In this document: in pieces, positions 20,904 to 30,139 of the stretch
Position numbering within the stretch: the first letter of the stretch is position 1
How the letters are laid out: every line of letters starts with the position of its first letter
Translations under genes and position numbers: made by a program
Notes under the pieces: generated by a model
Databases searched by the model: none
The model's input: the letters and a program-made list of their open reading frames with translations, nothing else
What the model was told of the DNA's origin: nothing
IMG/VR virus record: IMGVR_UViG_3300002514_000078
Span: 1 to 39,657 of that record
Strand: one strand, 5' to 3'
Origin: a virus
DNA length: 39,657 bases

Positions 20904-22496
20904 CTACTCCTTCAGTCCCATTTTGCCGATGATGTAAACGTTGAACCCGGCACTACCTAAGATCGCGTCAGCCGCTAGCCCTGTCGCCCAAGTTGCGCCG
21001 GATAGATTCAGGTAATTCAAGCGCACCTCAATAAAGTTCTCGAGCCCAGCGGTAGGTGGTATTATTTCAGCACCAAGGCTCGCTACACCGTCAGCTATTG
21101 GTTCTCTAGCAACAGCGCCAGAGTAGGTTAGTTGGCGACCAAAATAAACCGGTCTCCCCTGGGCCACAAACCCCTTACCAGCGACGACACCTGCTGCCGT
21201 CGAATAAACCAAAGGCACCTGCCAAATCTTATTCGTTAGCAGGTTTCCAGCGGTGCCCGTCAGTAAAGTCGAAAGATAGGCAACCTGCGTGTAGGTCGGT
21301 GACGTCATTCTGACTCCACGATAAAGACCAACGCCCACTTCGATCGACCTATTTGCAATGGGAATCGCACCTGGGTTCCTTTGAATCCAATCGCTGTTCC
21401 CAGCGGCCTCCACAAGAACGTGATGAATTGTGCCGGGGTAAGTGATGGGTATCAAAGCCCGATCCCAAATGGTGAGCCCCACAGCAGTTGCTACTTGAAA
21501 GGCTGCTGCGTTGGCCCCGGTTATCGCCGTAGCCGCACCAAGCTTCATCAGATTGACGCACCAACAAAAGTAGCCAGCGTCGTCATAAAGCTGTTCTTTC
21601 CTGTCGGTGGCAAAGGCTAGATCGCTCTGGTAGCGGTCTGACCTGCCGCCTACCAACTTGTTCTGGAAGACTGTGTCGATGCTTTCGACCTGGGCTTGGA
21701 CGCCTACTCCTACAGCGTCTGCCTGGACAAGCGCATCGGCGGCCGGCGCAGTGATCGATACCGCCGCATTATCTTTACCGTACAACGAGTTTGGTGGCGC
21801 ATTTTGAGCGCTTATCGGAACGCCTGCGTTTAGCGCAGCTCCTAATACCGCCTCGGTATCTCGACTCATAACCGTATGGAGGAAGGTTCCCCTTACCAAA
21901 ACCGAAAACAACGGGGCACTACCCACTGTTTCAACCTGCCAAGAGTAAATACTCCAGCGGTCCATCGAGATGCCAAGGTCACGAATGATCGTCGGGTTGC
22001 GCGTATTAAACTGTGCGACGATCTCTTCACCCGTCACAACCATTTCTGCTACGAGCACTCGCTCCGGTGGTGGCCCGGTCAAACCCGGATTAGTGGTGAG
22101 CCGAAAGAGCCGCAGCTTCACTGTGCCCATATCAACGGCGGTTGGTAGGCCCGTGGAGAAATTCAGCGCCTTTTCTTGGTTCATCAGATCGAAACTAAAA
22201 CTGATCGAATCCAATGTAATGGCCGGCGTGTTTTCGTCGGATACTTGAACATCGTTCCAGTGGTCCTGGAGGGGTGGAAGCGTGAAATTTATTTCGTTCT
22301 CGAGGAGGCTATCGAAACTTCCGATTACCTCAGCAAAGAACCAACTAATGGAGAAGGGGGCCTGCGGCTCAGATCGCTGATCAGCAACTACGTTGCCTGA
22401 CAGTTGTGTCGCCACCGAAGCTAGGTTCCCAGCGACGTGGGACGGCTCGATCCCGACTCCTAATGGGAGCTTTTTATCATTGGTTATTTTGGCCAC
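20904..22496 (-). CDS. Large beta-rich tail or virion protein
   Basis: This 530-residue protein starts at GTG 22496 with GGGAG upstream, overlapping the previous gene by 20 bases. Residues 60-230 look like a jelly-roll-type beta domain (TLDSISFSFDL, VKLRLFRL, WSIYSWQVETVG). The rest is Gly/Ala/Val-rich beta sequence ending FNVYIIGKMGLKE. It has no enzymatic signature. Position after the tail hub and two smaller tail proteins makes it a candidate tail appendage or receptor-binding protein. An N-terminal segment IEPSHVAGNLASVATQLSG may share an anchor pattern with the two preceding proteins. Confidence 0.6.
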   Translation of the reverse strand: MAKITNDKKLPLGVGIEPSHVAGNLASVATQLSGNVVADQRSEPQAPFSISWFFAEVIGSFDSLLENEINFTLPPLQDHWNDVQVSDENTPAITLDSISFSFDLMNQEKALNFSTGLPTAVDMGTVKLRLFRLTTNPGLTGPPPERVLVAEMVVTGEEIVAQFNTRNPTIIRDLGISMDRWSIYSWQVETVGSAPLFSVLVRGTFLHTVMSRDTEAVLGAALNAGVPISAQNAPPNSLYGKDNAAVSITAPAADALVQADAVGVGVQAQVESIDTVFQNKLVGGRSDRYQSDLAFATDRKEQLYDDAGYFCWCVNLMKLGAATAITGANAAAFQVATAVGLTIWDRALIPITYPGTIHHVLVEAAGNSDWIQRNPGAIPIANRSIEVGVGLYRGVRMTSPTYTQVAYLSTLLTGTAGNLLTNKIWQVPLVYSTAAGVVAGKGFVAQGRPVYFGRQLTYSGAVAREPIADGVASLGAEIIPPTAGLENFIEVRLNYLNLSGATWATGLAADAILGSAGFNVYIIGKMGLKE

Positions 22497-23337
22497 GAAC
22501 CTGCTCCCTGTAGACGATTACCCAAGTTGGCTGTCCTGGGTTCATAGTTGAAGAGCCACCCGTTTCCCAAGATAACTGTCCAGGGGCAATGGAACTTGTA
22601 TCGCGACGAGCGAAAGCAAGTCGGAACCTCACTCGAGCCATTTGGTGAATGGGTATGTTCAGATCCTTGCGCTCGATCACATGGCTGTAGTGACCGGCGG
22701 CTGGGGCAGTCCCATCCTTTAGCGCTGTCGGTGGCGGTGGGTCCATATCAACTGTCGGGGCAGCTGCATTGTTTAGATCAAGCGCTCGCCAAATTGTCGG
22801 GTCATACTGGCGGTAGTGGTACTCTTTAGAGTTGACCGTCCTGTCCTCCGGCGACGTTACATTATCCGTATCCACAAGAATCTGAAGCAACGATGCATCC
22901 CCCAGTGCGCCCCCCATTGGCCCGGTCAAACTGATCGGCCATGGTGTCCATGAATCGATATGCACACAGATAGTGTCGATAATCACCGGTCGATCAAACA
23001 GGGTGGAGACAGTCCACAATCCGCCGTCGTCAGTAGGTATAGACCCGCTAATTGGAATGATACTTGCGACGACGCCTTTCGCCCGGAAGATCGGCTCACC
23101 CGTTGAATCCGGTAGGTTATAGTTCAACCATGGCGGGCTCGTCGTCAGTACTCCGGCAGCGGCTTGCGGCGGGTAACCACCTAGAATCATAAACTGCGGT
23201 GCGCGCGGCTTGCTAATAGAGTCGAGCGGCACCCCGTTGTTTATTTCGATGGTGTCTTGAAGTGCGCGAGCGATGCGCGAGCCGTCGATCGTCGAACTAT
23301 CAGAGAACTGTTCTGGGGTAATCTTCCGCGTAGACAT
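22477..23337 (-). CDS. Tail appendage protein candidate
   Basis: This 286-residue protein has an N-terminal segment PEQFSDSSTIDGSRIARALQ that resembles the N terminus of the preceding tail protein, followed by beta-rich sequence (TVSTLFDRPVIIDTICVHID, then VRFRLAFARRD). Pro-rich linkers occur near residue 205. It contains no catalytic motif. Its ATG overlaps the upstream stop (TAATG), so both are coupled. Probably a structural tail component; the name is inferred from context. Confidence 0.55.
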   Translation of the reverse strand: MSTRKITPEQFSDSSTIDGSRIARALQDTIEINNGVPLDSISKPRAPQFMILGGYPPQAAAGVLTTSPPWLNYNLPDSTGEPIFRAKGVVASIIPISGSIPTDDGGLWTVSTLFDRPVIIDTICVHIDSWTPWPISLTGPMGGALGDASLLQILVDTDNVTSPEDRTVNSKEYHYRQYDPTIWRALDLNNAAAPTVDMDPPPPTALKDGTAPAAGHYSHVIERKDLNIPIHQMARVRFRLAFARRDTSSIAPGQLSWETGGSSTMNPGQPTWVIVYREQVRGQNNQ

Positions 23338-23948
23338 TACGGCACCTCCCCAACAATCGTCACATTGTTATGAAGTCGCCCCGTCAGGTTGACGCACCCA
23401 GTGACATCTACGTCTCCGGCTGCGCCAGCATTATCCACCACAAACCCTGCTGCCTGTGCCCCATGAAACATTGAACTCACCACGTTGAGTTGGCCCCCAG
23501 CCTCAATGTACACATAGCTATTGGTTGCACCTGAAATGGCTTCGGTCTTTGCGATGTGGCACCCGTCTAAAATACAATGACCACCTGCTTCGATATAAAC
23601 GGCCGGCGTATTCCCATCACAGACCAAGGTCATATTGCGAATAATCGATGTGCCATCGACCATGATTTGTTTGGCTACGACCGTACCAGGCACGCCACTT
23701 ACCACAGTGCGGCTTGTTTTTAGTGAGAACCCTGGGCGAGTTCCTTCGCCTATGATCACCCCGAAATCTTCGCTCGTTCGTTCAATGATTTCTTCACCGA
23801 GGCTAACCCTGAATCGGCCAAGCATTCGACTCATGGAATCAACGCGGCCAGCCAGTTCCTGAAACACGCGCGAGATATTCACGCCATCGACCTGTTGCGG
23901 ATTGGTTTCTGCTGATTCGGTGTTTGCGCTTCCGGTGTATCCCCACAT
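23337..23948 (-). CDS. Small beta-helix-like tail protein
   Basis: This 203-residue protein has an N-terminal segment PQQVDGVNISRVFQELAGRV resembling the start of the next tail protein. From about residue 95 it shows repeated short strands typical of a right-handed beta helix (ITNxxL-like turns: IIRNMTLVCDG, VYIEAGGHCILDGCHI, VYIEAGGQLNVVSSMF, DVDVTGCVNL). YIEAGG occurs twice, 36 residues apart. Such folds are common in receptor-binding tail proteins. Active-site acids for polysaccharide cleavage cannot be judged, and the helix is short. Confidence 0.6.
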   Translation of the reverse strand: MWGYTGSANTESAETNPQQVDGVNISRVFQELAGRVDSMSRMLGRFRVSLGEEIIERTSEDFGVIIGEGTRPGFSLKTSRTVVSGVPGTVVAKQIMVDGTSIIRNMTLVCDGNTPAVYIEAGGHCILDGCHIAKTEAISGATNSYVYIEAGGQLNVVSSMFHGAQAAGFVVDNAGAAGDVDVTGCVNLTGRLHNNVTIVGEVP

Positions 23949-23949
23949 G

Positions 23950-26900
23950 CTAACGGCCTTTTCTTCGGCGGTTGCCGGTGTCGAGCACTCCGATGCTCAG
24001 GCGGTGGAGGCTAAGCTCATCCGCTTTGTCGGTGGCATAACCAAAAAGCCCTACGGAAATGTGTTCGCCGCGCCCGGAAACGCTCGTCACAATCGAGTTC
24101 AACTCCGGCGAATCGATCAAATAGATCGAATTAGGGGATGTGACAGGTGCCCACCGAGCCAACGAGTTGAACACCCGGCGCCCGTTGAGCATACGCTCTC
24201 GAATTATATCCGTAAGCAACTGCTGTCGATTACCTGGAATCATGTTTGCGTAGTCGGGGAACTGACCACTTAGGCGCTTGTAGTCGCTAACGGTAAAGCT
24301 GTTGTAGAGATGGCTGGACTGCGACGTGGTTGTTTCCAAGACCGTATTGATACCGCGGACGCGAAGTTCTTTGCCTTCGTTCATTCCGATTTGGCCGGTC
24401 TTGTAGCCCCACTCAACCGAAGAAACCAAGCGGTTGTCGGATGACCTAACGGCGCTCGCATAGAGGTGCTGCTGCTGCCATAAAAGGACTTTAGTGCGAT
24501 CCCAAAGGCCAGCCGCGGCATCAACGACCTGCGCCTTAGCAACGGTGAAGCCTGTTCGCGCAGATGCGGTGGTCAAAGCACTGAGTCGCAATACAAACAT
24601 CGGAAGTTTGCAGGAGGTCACATCAGTCGAAGGAATGAATTCACGCGCCGCTGTGAAACTGCTGGCTGTATTGGTGAACGACCAGGCTCCCCACGGAGCC
24701 GATTCAGGGAAGACACCCATACCCTCAAAGGAAAATGCTGAATCCCAACTAAGTTCAAACCTCTGAGCAAGGAGCAATAACCCGCCAAAGGGGGGGGGCC
24801 ATGTCGCTGGTCGAAAGCAGGTCAGGTAAACCGGGAACTCATAAATAATCTTTGCACCATCGTCGGTTTTGAAGGTCCGCAATGGCTCTTCGATCGACCA
24901 TAAGAATCCGTGATCAAACGCTAGAAGCACATCTGGGTCTTCGCTGAACTCGTAACGCCCCCACCCGTGCTTGCGCTCATCTTCGTCTTTGCAGCTCCGG
25001 TCGAGCGCTCCACCACGGCTGAGTTCTGTAATGTAATAGGATGTGCTCTGCTCGAGTGGACTTATGCCGTCTTCAGTTTGGTCAAGAAGACCACCGACCA
25101 AATAAGTACCAAGCGAGTCCGATAAGACCTCAAGGCAGTTGATCGTCTGACGGCTTTGGGGCTCTGTCGTTCCGCCGTGCGCAAGCTTGCCAGCGTTGAA
25201 GTTCCGCAACACTTCAGATGCGCTAAGGGTCGCATTGTAAAACCGAACACTATCGCAACGGCCTTCTAGATACTGAATGCCGCCGCCGCTATCGAAACGC
25301 CCGATTTCCCAATCAACTGGGTCATTATCCATCGGCCCCACAGCGGCTGCACTACCAGCCAAAACCCCGTCAACGTACAGCCTCAGCATCAAGCCGTCAT
25401 GCGTGACCATGTAGTGATGCCAGTTCCCATCGGCTTTGCTTACCAGTCCGCTCGCGCTAATAGCTATCCCGCCAATAAAGATAACGACGGAAGGAATACC
25501 AGTGGTATCCATCTGATAAAGGGCGAAGCAACGGTTGACACCATCATCACGAGAAACAAGACGCTCGGCACCTGTCGTTCCCGGATCTTGCGACGCCCAT
25601 GCTTCGATGCTGAAGTTGTTGCCAAGCTGTAGGTTGGCCGGGTTGCCGATCGAATAATACTGAGTGCCGTCAAAGACAGGTGGCGCCGTCAGGTTTCCGG
25701 TCATGTTGTTGGCGTCGGTGCTGTCAGGCCAACTCGTGGTTGCCTGTGTCGCCGGCAGATATGAACTAACCAGATTCGTCGATAGTGCGGTTGTTTTTGT
25801 TGGGTCTAAGGTGGTGGCTAACGGCCATATATTCCAAGCTTGATGCCGGAACTGGTAAACCAAAACATGGCTATCGTATGCCACCATGAGGCTTTCTGTC
25901 TCAGGCTCATACGCACAGGTCGGAACTCCTAGGTGCTTATAGATTACGCTCGGTTGCGTTTTGGTCCCGCCGGCGCCGCTGCTTGTATAATAATGCGTTG
26001 CTGGATTCACGATGCCAGCGTCCCAGTACCCGCTAATGGGGTCGGAAAGATCCTGAACCGATTGCTGGGCACCAGCCATGTGGACGCCCTTGGAAGAAAC
26101 CCAGCACACTCCGAACGGCGTTTCAACGAGGGCGCGCGGCCCGACACAGCCTGTGCGCTTGCTTATTTTCACATGGCTAACATTGACCACGTTGGCGAAG
26201 GCGTCTCCAGCTCTTGGGTTTTGCTGGAACTGAATCAGATGCGCCTCTGTTTCGGTCATGGCAAAGAGTTGGCCGTTGTGCTCCCCGAGCGCGATGATCT
26301 TTCCTTCGGTCTGAATCTCGGCAAAGTTGTCGGCCATGAGGGCACCTGGCTGACCTACATCAGAGAAGTACAACACGCCTCGCAGCGCATAGACCATGCG
26401 CCCTTTGACAAGCGCAGCCACATCAGCCCTGGGGAACTCCGTCTTGGTGAAATAGGCGAACTGTTCTCCGTTGAGCCCTCTGACGCCGGTAACGGGTTGA
26501 AGAACAGATCCTTCGGAAACCCCTTTGGCCTCGTTTGTTCCGACCGTGAAACCGGCACCCGTGAAGATGTTTGGCGCTATATTTGCTGTGCTTAGAACAC
26601 GCTGTTTGACCTTCGCCACATCAACGCCATGGTAGATCCATACCCCGTATGCACCGATCGAAATAACAACCGAATCGCCGATTTGCTTAAAGGCTGCATT
26701 GGTAGCGCTGTCGTCGTAGTGGAACTTGATAAAATCTTTGGGCACTGAAGAGGGGCCTTCGCCCACTGTCTCAAAATGGCCATGAGCAAAGGGTATATCG
26801 ACAGCGCGACATTGCTCGGACGTATGAATGATCAGCGGCTCTTCCCATTGGGCACCGGTCGTTAGGTCGTAAATCGATGCGACGGCTGTCTTTGATGATC

Positions 26901-27255
26901 CAACTAAGACCGATGGGCTTATGACGGGTAACCACCCACGAACGTCTGTCTGGGCATGTTGCACATCCGCTTGGAAGATTGAGATAATCTGCCGATGCCC
27001 GAAATTGGTATTGTAGAGGTAACTACCCAAATGCCTCGAGTACCCGCCGGTGGCTTGGGGCGATAGGGCTGAGTTAACATTGGCTTTTTCAGCGGTGCAG
27101 TCTTGCTGGGTCAGTTGCCCGAACCCAGGTCGCACGGCGATTCGGTTGGCTCGCTCCGGGCGCCAAACATTAGCGAGCCACTCTACCCCAGCTGGATCTC
27201 GCTGGTCGATTCCGCCTTCTGGGAAGATGTCTTTTTCGGGGTATCTCGATGCCAC
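23950..27255 (-). CDS. Tail hub/nozzle protein with inserted LamG-like lectin domain
   Basis: This 1,101-residue protein starts at GTG 27255 with AGGGGG upstream. Its opening (GGIDQRDPAGVEWLANVWRP) and repeated strand pattern resemble the beta-propeller tail-tube and stabilisation proteins of podoviruses (T7 gp12/P22 gp10 type) that form the lower tail. Residues about 490-690 look like an inserted concanavalin/LamG domain: FSIEAWASQD, WHHYMVTHDGLMLRLYVDG, then CDSVRFYNATLSASEVLRNF. Hub sequence then resumes to the C terminus. The insert could bind surface glycans. It follows the adaptor gene after eight bases. Confidence 0.72.
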   Translation of the reverse strand: MASRYPEKDIFPEGGIDQRDPAGVEWLANVWRPERANRIAVRPGFGQLTQQDCTAEKANVNSALSPQATGGYSRHLGSYLYNTNFGHRQIISIFQADVQHAQTDVRGWLPVISPSVLVGSSKTAVASIYDLTTGAQWEEPLIIHTSEQCRAVDIPFAHGHFETVGEGPSSVPKDFIKFHYDDSATNAAFKQIGDSVVISIGAYGVWIYHGVDVAKVKQRVLSTANIAPNIFTGAGFTVGTNEAKGVSEGSVLQPVTGVRGLNGEQFAYFTKTEFPRADVAALVKGRMVYALRGVLYFSDVGQPGALMADNFAEIQTEGKIIALGEHNGQLFAMTETEAHLIQFQQNPRAGDAFANVVNVSHVKISKRTGCVGPRALVETPFGVCWVSSKGVHMAGAQQSVQDLSDPISGYWDAGIVNPATHYYTSSGAGGTKTQPSVIYKHLGVPTCAYEPETESLMVAYDSHVLVYQFRHQAWNIWPLATTLDPTKTTALSTNLVSSYLPATQATTSWPDSTDANNMTGNLTAPPVFDGTQYYSIGNPANLQLGNNFSIEAWASQDPGTTGAERLVSRDDGVNRCFALYQMDTTGIPSVVIFIGGIAISASGLVSKADGNWHHYMVTHDGLMLRLYVDGVLAGSAAAVGPMDNDPVDWEIGRFDSGGGIQYLEGRCDSVRFYNATLSASEVLRNFNAGKLAHGGTTEPQSRQTINCLEVLSDSLGTYLVGGLLDQTEDGISPLEQSTSYYITELSRGGALDRSCKDEDERKHGWGRYEFSEDPDVLLAFDHGFLWSIEEPLRTFKTDDGAKIIYEFPVYLTCFRPATWPPPFGGLLLLAQRFELSWDSAFSFEGMGVFPESAPWGAWSFTNTASSFTAAREFIPSTDVTSCKLPMFVLRLSALTTASARTGFTVAKAQVVDAAAGLWDRTKVLLWQQQHLYASAVRSSDNRLVSSVEWGYKTGQIGMNEGKELRVRGINTVLETTTSQSSHLYNSFTVSDYKRLSGQFPDYANMIPGNRQQLLTDIIRERMLNGRRVFNSLARWAPVTSPNSIYLIDSPELNSIVTSVSGRGEHISVGLFGYATDKADELSLHRLSIGVLDTGNRRRKGR

Positions 27256-27263
27256 GATGCCCC

Positions 27264-28034
27264 CTAAAAGATGTGCGTAACCGTGACGCTATTAAAGCCA
27301 TCACGCAGGCGACCACCAATGAGAAAGCGGGCAAAATCGTCCGTGTTATTTTGGATCTGGCGCTCGATGGGCTCGTTCATCACGCCGTCCCTAATGAAGT
27401 AGCGCCTTGTTCCGAGAAGAATAGCTAGCTCTTGGAACTCTTCGAGCATGCCACCTTCTAGCGGCTCGTCTGGTGCCATGGTTGCTAGGTTTGTTTCACG
27501 CCGCGGGAAGAACTCAATCGTAAACTCTTCAGGGAATCGAGAGTTGAAATAGAGCATGTACTTCTGAAGCATGTAGTTGCTCAGGGAAGTCGCCAGATTG
27601 AGCGGTGCTCCTGACGCCACCGGCACCATACGCAGGCTACGATCTCGACTGATACCGCTTGGCCCCATGTAGATGTTCGTTATGGTCTGGATTTGGCCAT
27701 AATAGGTCGTTGTCACGGGCCCTACCGTCACCGGGTTTGGGCCCATCAGCGGTATGTTAACCACTTTACCGGGGAACAGGACCGTTGGGTCGTTCAGATT
27801 GAAGGACGCTTGGATCGGCTTAGCGCTCGCCGGTTGCGCTGTGTAGTTTGCCGCATTGGCAACCGTCAGTTCGACCGTCTTTAGGAGCATATCAGGCCGA
27901 TGCTGCCGGATGATATTCCGCCAGTCTTCCAGGCCAAACGTAATGTACTGGTTCACCTGAGAATCGGTGAGGAAGGTCTGATCTGGATCGTCGATGTAAT
28001 CCCGAAATAGGGTCTGCGCTTCTAAGGCATTCAT
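27264..28034 (-). CDS. Head-tail adaptor protein
   Basis: This 256-residue protein follows the portal gene with a four-base overlap. It begins with a helical segment (ALEAQTLFRDYIDDPDQTF, then VNQYITFGLEDWRNIIRQ) of the kind seen in podovirus adaptor (tail tubular A) proteins. A beta-rich middle follows, then helices (LEEFQELAILLGTRRYFI). Position between portal and tail hub supports an adaptor that binds the portal ring. The family name is inferred from order and layout. Confidence 0.65.
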   Translation of the reverse strand: MNALEAQTLFRDYIDDPDQTFLTDSQVNQYITFGLEDWRNIIRQHRPDMLLKTVELTVANAANYTAQPASAKPIQASFNLNDPTVLFPGKVVNIPLMGPNPVTVGPVTTTYYGQIQTITNIYMGPSGISRDRSLRMVPVASGAPLNLATSLSNYMLQKYMLYFNSRFPEEFTIEFFPRRETNLATMAPDEPLEGGMLEEFQELAILLGTRRYFIRDGVMNEPIERQIQNNTDDFARFLIGGRLRDGFNSVTVTHIF

Positions 28035-29968
28035 CCGTATCCCCCAGTCATCCCAGGCGTTTCAAATACTGCGGCGTCGCGCATGCCTTGGGTTCTGGCA
28101 GCTGCTCCTTGGGACGTTCCCCCGGCCTGCTCTTGGGGAATGCTCTCGCCCGGCAACATGGGCCCACCTGGTAGGCCGCCCATTCCCGGTGGTTGCTGCT
28201 GTGGTGTTGCGGTTGGGTAGATCGGTTGCTCTAGTTGTTGCAACAGCGCTTGGTCACCCTGTGCAAGGATTGACCGGTAAACCGTCTGCAGGCGATTCTG
28301 GACGTCTTCATCGAGATCGAAGAACTCGTCTGACACCACAAACTCACCGAAGACTTCGGTCAGTTCTGGAATTGGGTCTGTGCGATGGATTGTAACTTCG
28401 GCACCAGCGATGACGTGCTCCATGACATCGAGCGCCATGTTGTAGTTACGAATGGTTTGCGCAATCTGGTTGTCCATCCCGAAGAAGTTGATCGCCCTGC
28501 GCGCTTCTTCTGGGTTGAGCAACTGAAGCTGGAACATCTGCACGGCGCGGCGCTCACGGTCAGCCAACTGATTGGCGAACAGCGTACCTGCCTCGATAAA
28601 GATGTCGGGCTGTTCTGTCAGGTCGGTGCCCTTGATCTGCTTGTAGAACATTCCGCCGTCTTGGTTGAACTGGCGAATCATCATGCCCTCGGTGAAGTAT
28701 TTCTTCGCAAGGGAAAGGATTCGCTTACTGATCGCTACGGCCGCTCGCTCAATATTGTCTTGCACGCCTTGGAGCTGCGATGTGTCCTGACTCACCAAAG
28801 CTTCGATGGCGGCGCCAGATTGAACTCCAGACACGCGCTTGCCCAACGAGGCACCGTGGATACCAGCTAGGTCCATGATCTCGCTCTGACAGCGCAAGAC
28901 GTTGTCCATGATGTAGCCAGGCAGCGGTGCCGGCGACGATTGCTGGGGTGGTGGTGCCGAGGGGTTGTACCGGATTTGCGATCCGGGCTCGTTGGTAATT
29001 CGATCAACTCCCGAGTTGATTGGATTCAGCCACTGCACATTGCCCAGAAGCTTGATGTTGGAGATGATGGCAGACCGCTGGGCGTTGTATTCCCGCTGCA
29101 CGGAGATCAGCGGCTCAATCGAGCCTACCCCATGAAAACGCCCAGGCAATCCGTGGTACTTGATGTGCTCAACAGGCCATGGTCCCGTGCCATCCCACTC
29201 CTTTTTGTCGGCTTTCCACAAAGTGTAGTCACCCGAGGTAATCAAGTGATTACCGTTTCGATCCCAATACTCGTAGATTTCGTAGCGCTCAACCCGATAG
29301 GTTTCCGACCCTGAAACACTGATCATATACGAGCGGTTTTGTCGGTCATAATCAACAGGTTCAAGGTTCTCGAACGGCGCCCTAGGAAAGCGGCGCTTCA
29401 TCTCAGCTCTAGTAAGGAAGTCGCGGATCATCAGGTAGTCTGATTCGTTGATCTCTTCACAACCGGGCTGCACCAGCAGGTTGTATGGAGAGATGACGCG
29501 CACCTTGATCTGCTTCTCGTCACGGCAATAGTAGGTATGAAGGCCCACATTGCCGGTGGAGATCAACCATCGGTTGGCGTCCCTGAATCGATTCGCCACT
29601 TCGGCTTGATCCCAGACATATTGCACCAGCGCTGCATCGCACTTGGCTTTGACTAGGTCTTCACGGGTTGATGAAGATGGTCGAGCGCTGACGTGGGGAG
29701 CCGAAACAGCGAGCATTGCATAAAGCCGATTGTAGATCGGCAGAAGCATGTTGATGGTTAGCCGAACTAGGCCGGGCTTTGTGGTTTCGACGCGCCACAG
29801 GCCATCGCTCGCCCTGCGACCGTACTGCATTCCTTCAAGGAAGCGCCGAGACGAATCCCAAACATACATCCGGTGGCGCATCCAGTCATCGACGTGCCCA
29901 CGGAAGATGTTGATTTGCTTTGGCGTGATCCTCTTTGAGTCACCCTCGTCATTTTTATAGGTGCTCAT
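28031..29968 (-). CDS. Portal protein
   Basis: This 645-residue protein has typical podovirus portal features: an N-terminal helical region with INMLLPIYNRLYAMLAVSAP (residues 70-89), FRDANRWLISTGNVGLHTYY, and the wing sequence VRVISPYNLLVQPGCEEINESDYL read in parts. A long helical stem region follows (SVQREYNAQRSAIISNIKLL; EALVSQDTSQLQGVQDNIER). The C-terminal 70 residues are Pro/Gln/Gly-rich and disordered. It forms the DNA gateway in the capsid vertex and docks the terminase. It lies downstream of capsid and scaffold genes. The start overlaps a tiny upstream ORF by ATGA. Confidence 0.88.
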   Translation of the reverse strand: MSTYKNDEGDSKRITPKQINIFRGHVDDWMRHRMYVWDSSRRFLEGMQYGRRASDGLWRVETTKPGLVRLTINMLLPIYNRLYAMLAVSAPHVSARPSSSTREDLVKAKCDAALVQYVWDQAEVANRFRDANRWLISTGNVGLHTYYCRDEKQIKVRVISPYNLLVQPGCEEINESDYLMIRDFLTRAEMKRRFPRAPFENLEPVDYDRQNRSYMISVSGSETYRVERYEIYEYWDRNGNHLITSGDYTLWKADKKEWDGTGPWPVEHIKYHGLPGRFHGVGSIEPLISVQREYNAQRSAIISNIKLLGNVQWLNPINSGVDRITNEPGSQIRYNPSAPPPQQSSPAPLPGYIMDNVLRCQSEIMDLAGIHGASLGKRVSGVQSGAAIEALVSQDTSQLQGVQDNIERAAVAISKRILSLAKKYFTEGMMIRQFNQDGGMFYKQIKGTDLTEQPDIFIEAGTLFANQLADRERRAVQMFQLQLLNPEEARRAINFFGMDNQIAQTIRNYNMALDVMEHVIAGAEVTIHRTDPIPELTEVFGEFVVSDEFFDLDEDVQNRLQTVYRSILAQGDQALLQQLEQPIYPTATPQQQPPGMGGLPGGPMLPGESIPQEQAGGTSQGAAARTQGMRDAAVFETPGMTGGYG

Positions 29969-30132
29969 TCAAGACCATCCTCAACGCCTATGTGAAGCGA
30001 ACTTCGATCACTTGCCACTTCAAAACTGGACTCCAACCGAAGCCTGCGAACCCGATCCACCGCCTTGGTCCCTCGCTCGAAAGCGAAGACAAGGAAGAAG
30101 ATCGAGCCGCAGAACTCCAGCAGGGTCAGCAC
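29965..30132 (-). CDS. Tiny membrane protein between capsid and portal genes
   Basis: A 55-codon frame fills the 170-base gap between capsid and portal genes. It starts at GTG 30132, just downstream of the capsid stop, and ends in TGA overlapping the portal ATG (ATGA). The peptide begins with a hydrophobic segment (VLTLLEFCGSIFFLVFAF), followed by a basic stretch (ERGTKAVDRVRRLRLE) and a polar tail, as in a small inner-membrane protein. The exact fit and overlapping stop favour a real gene. The weak ribosome binding site counts against. Function unknown. Confidence 0.45.
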   Translation of the reverse strand: MLTLLEFCGSIFFLVFAFERGTKAVDRVRRLRLESSFEVASDRSSLHIGVEDGLE

Positions 30133-30139
30133 AGTCGGA

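Noticed and set aside
25933-26595. 220-codon plus-strand open frame opposite the tail hub gene
   Set aside because: Antisense shadow without ribosome binding site or recognisable motifs.
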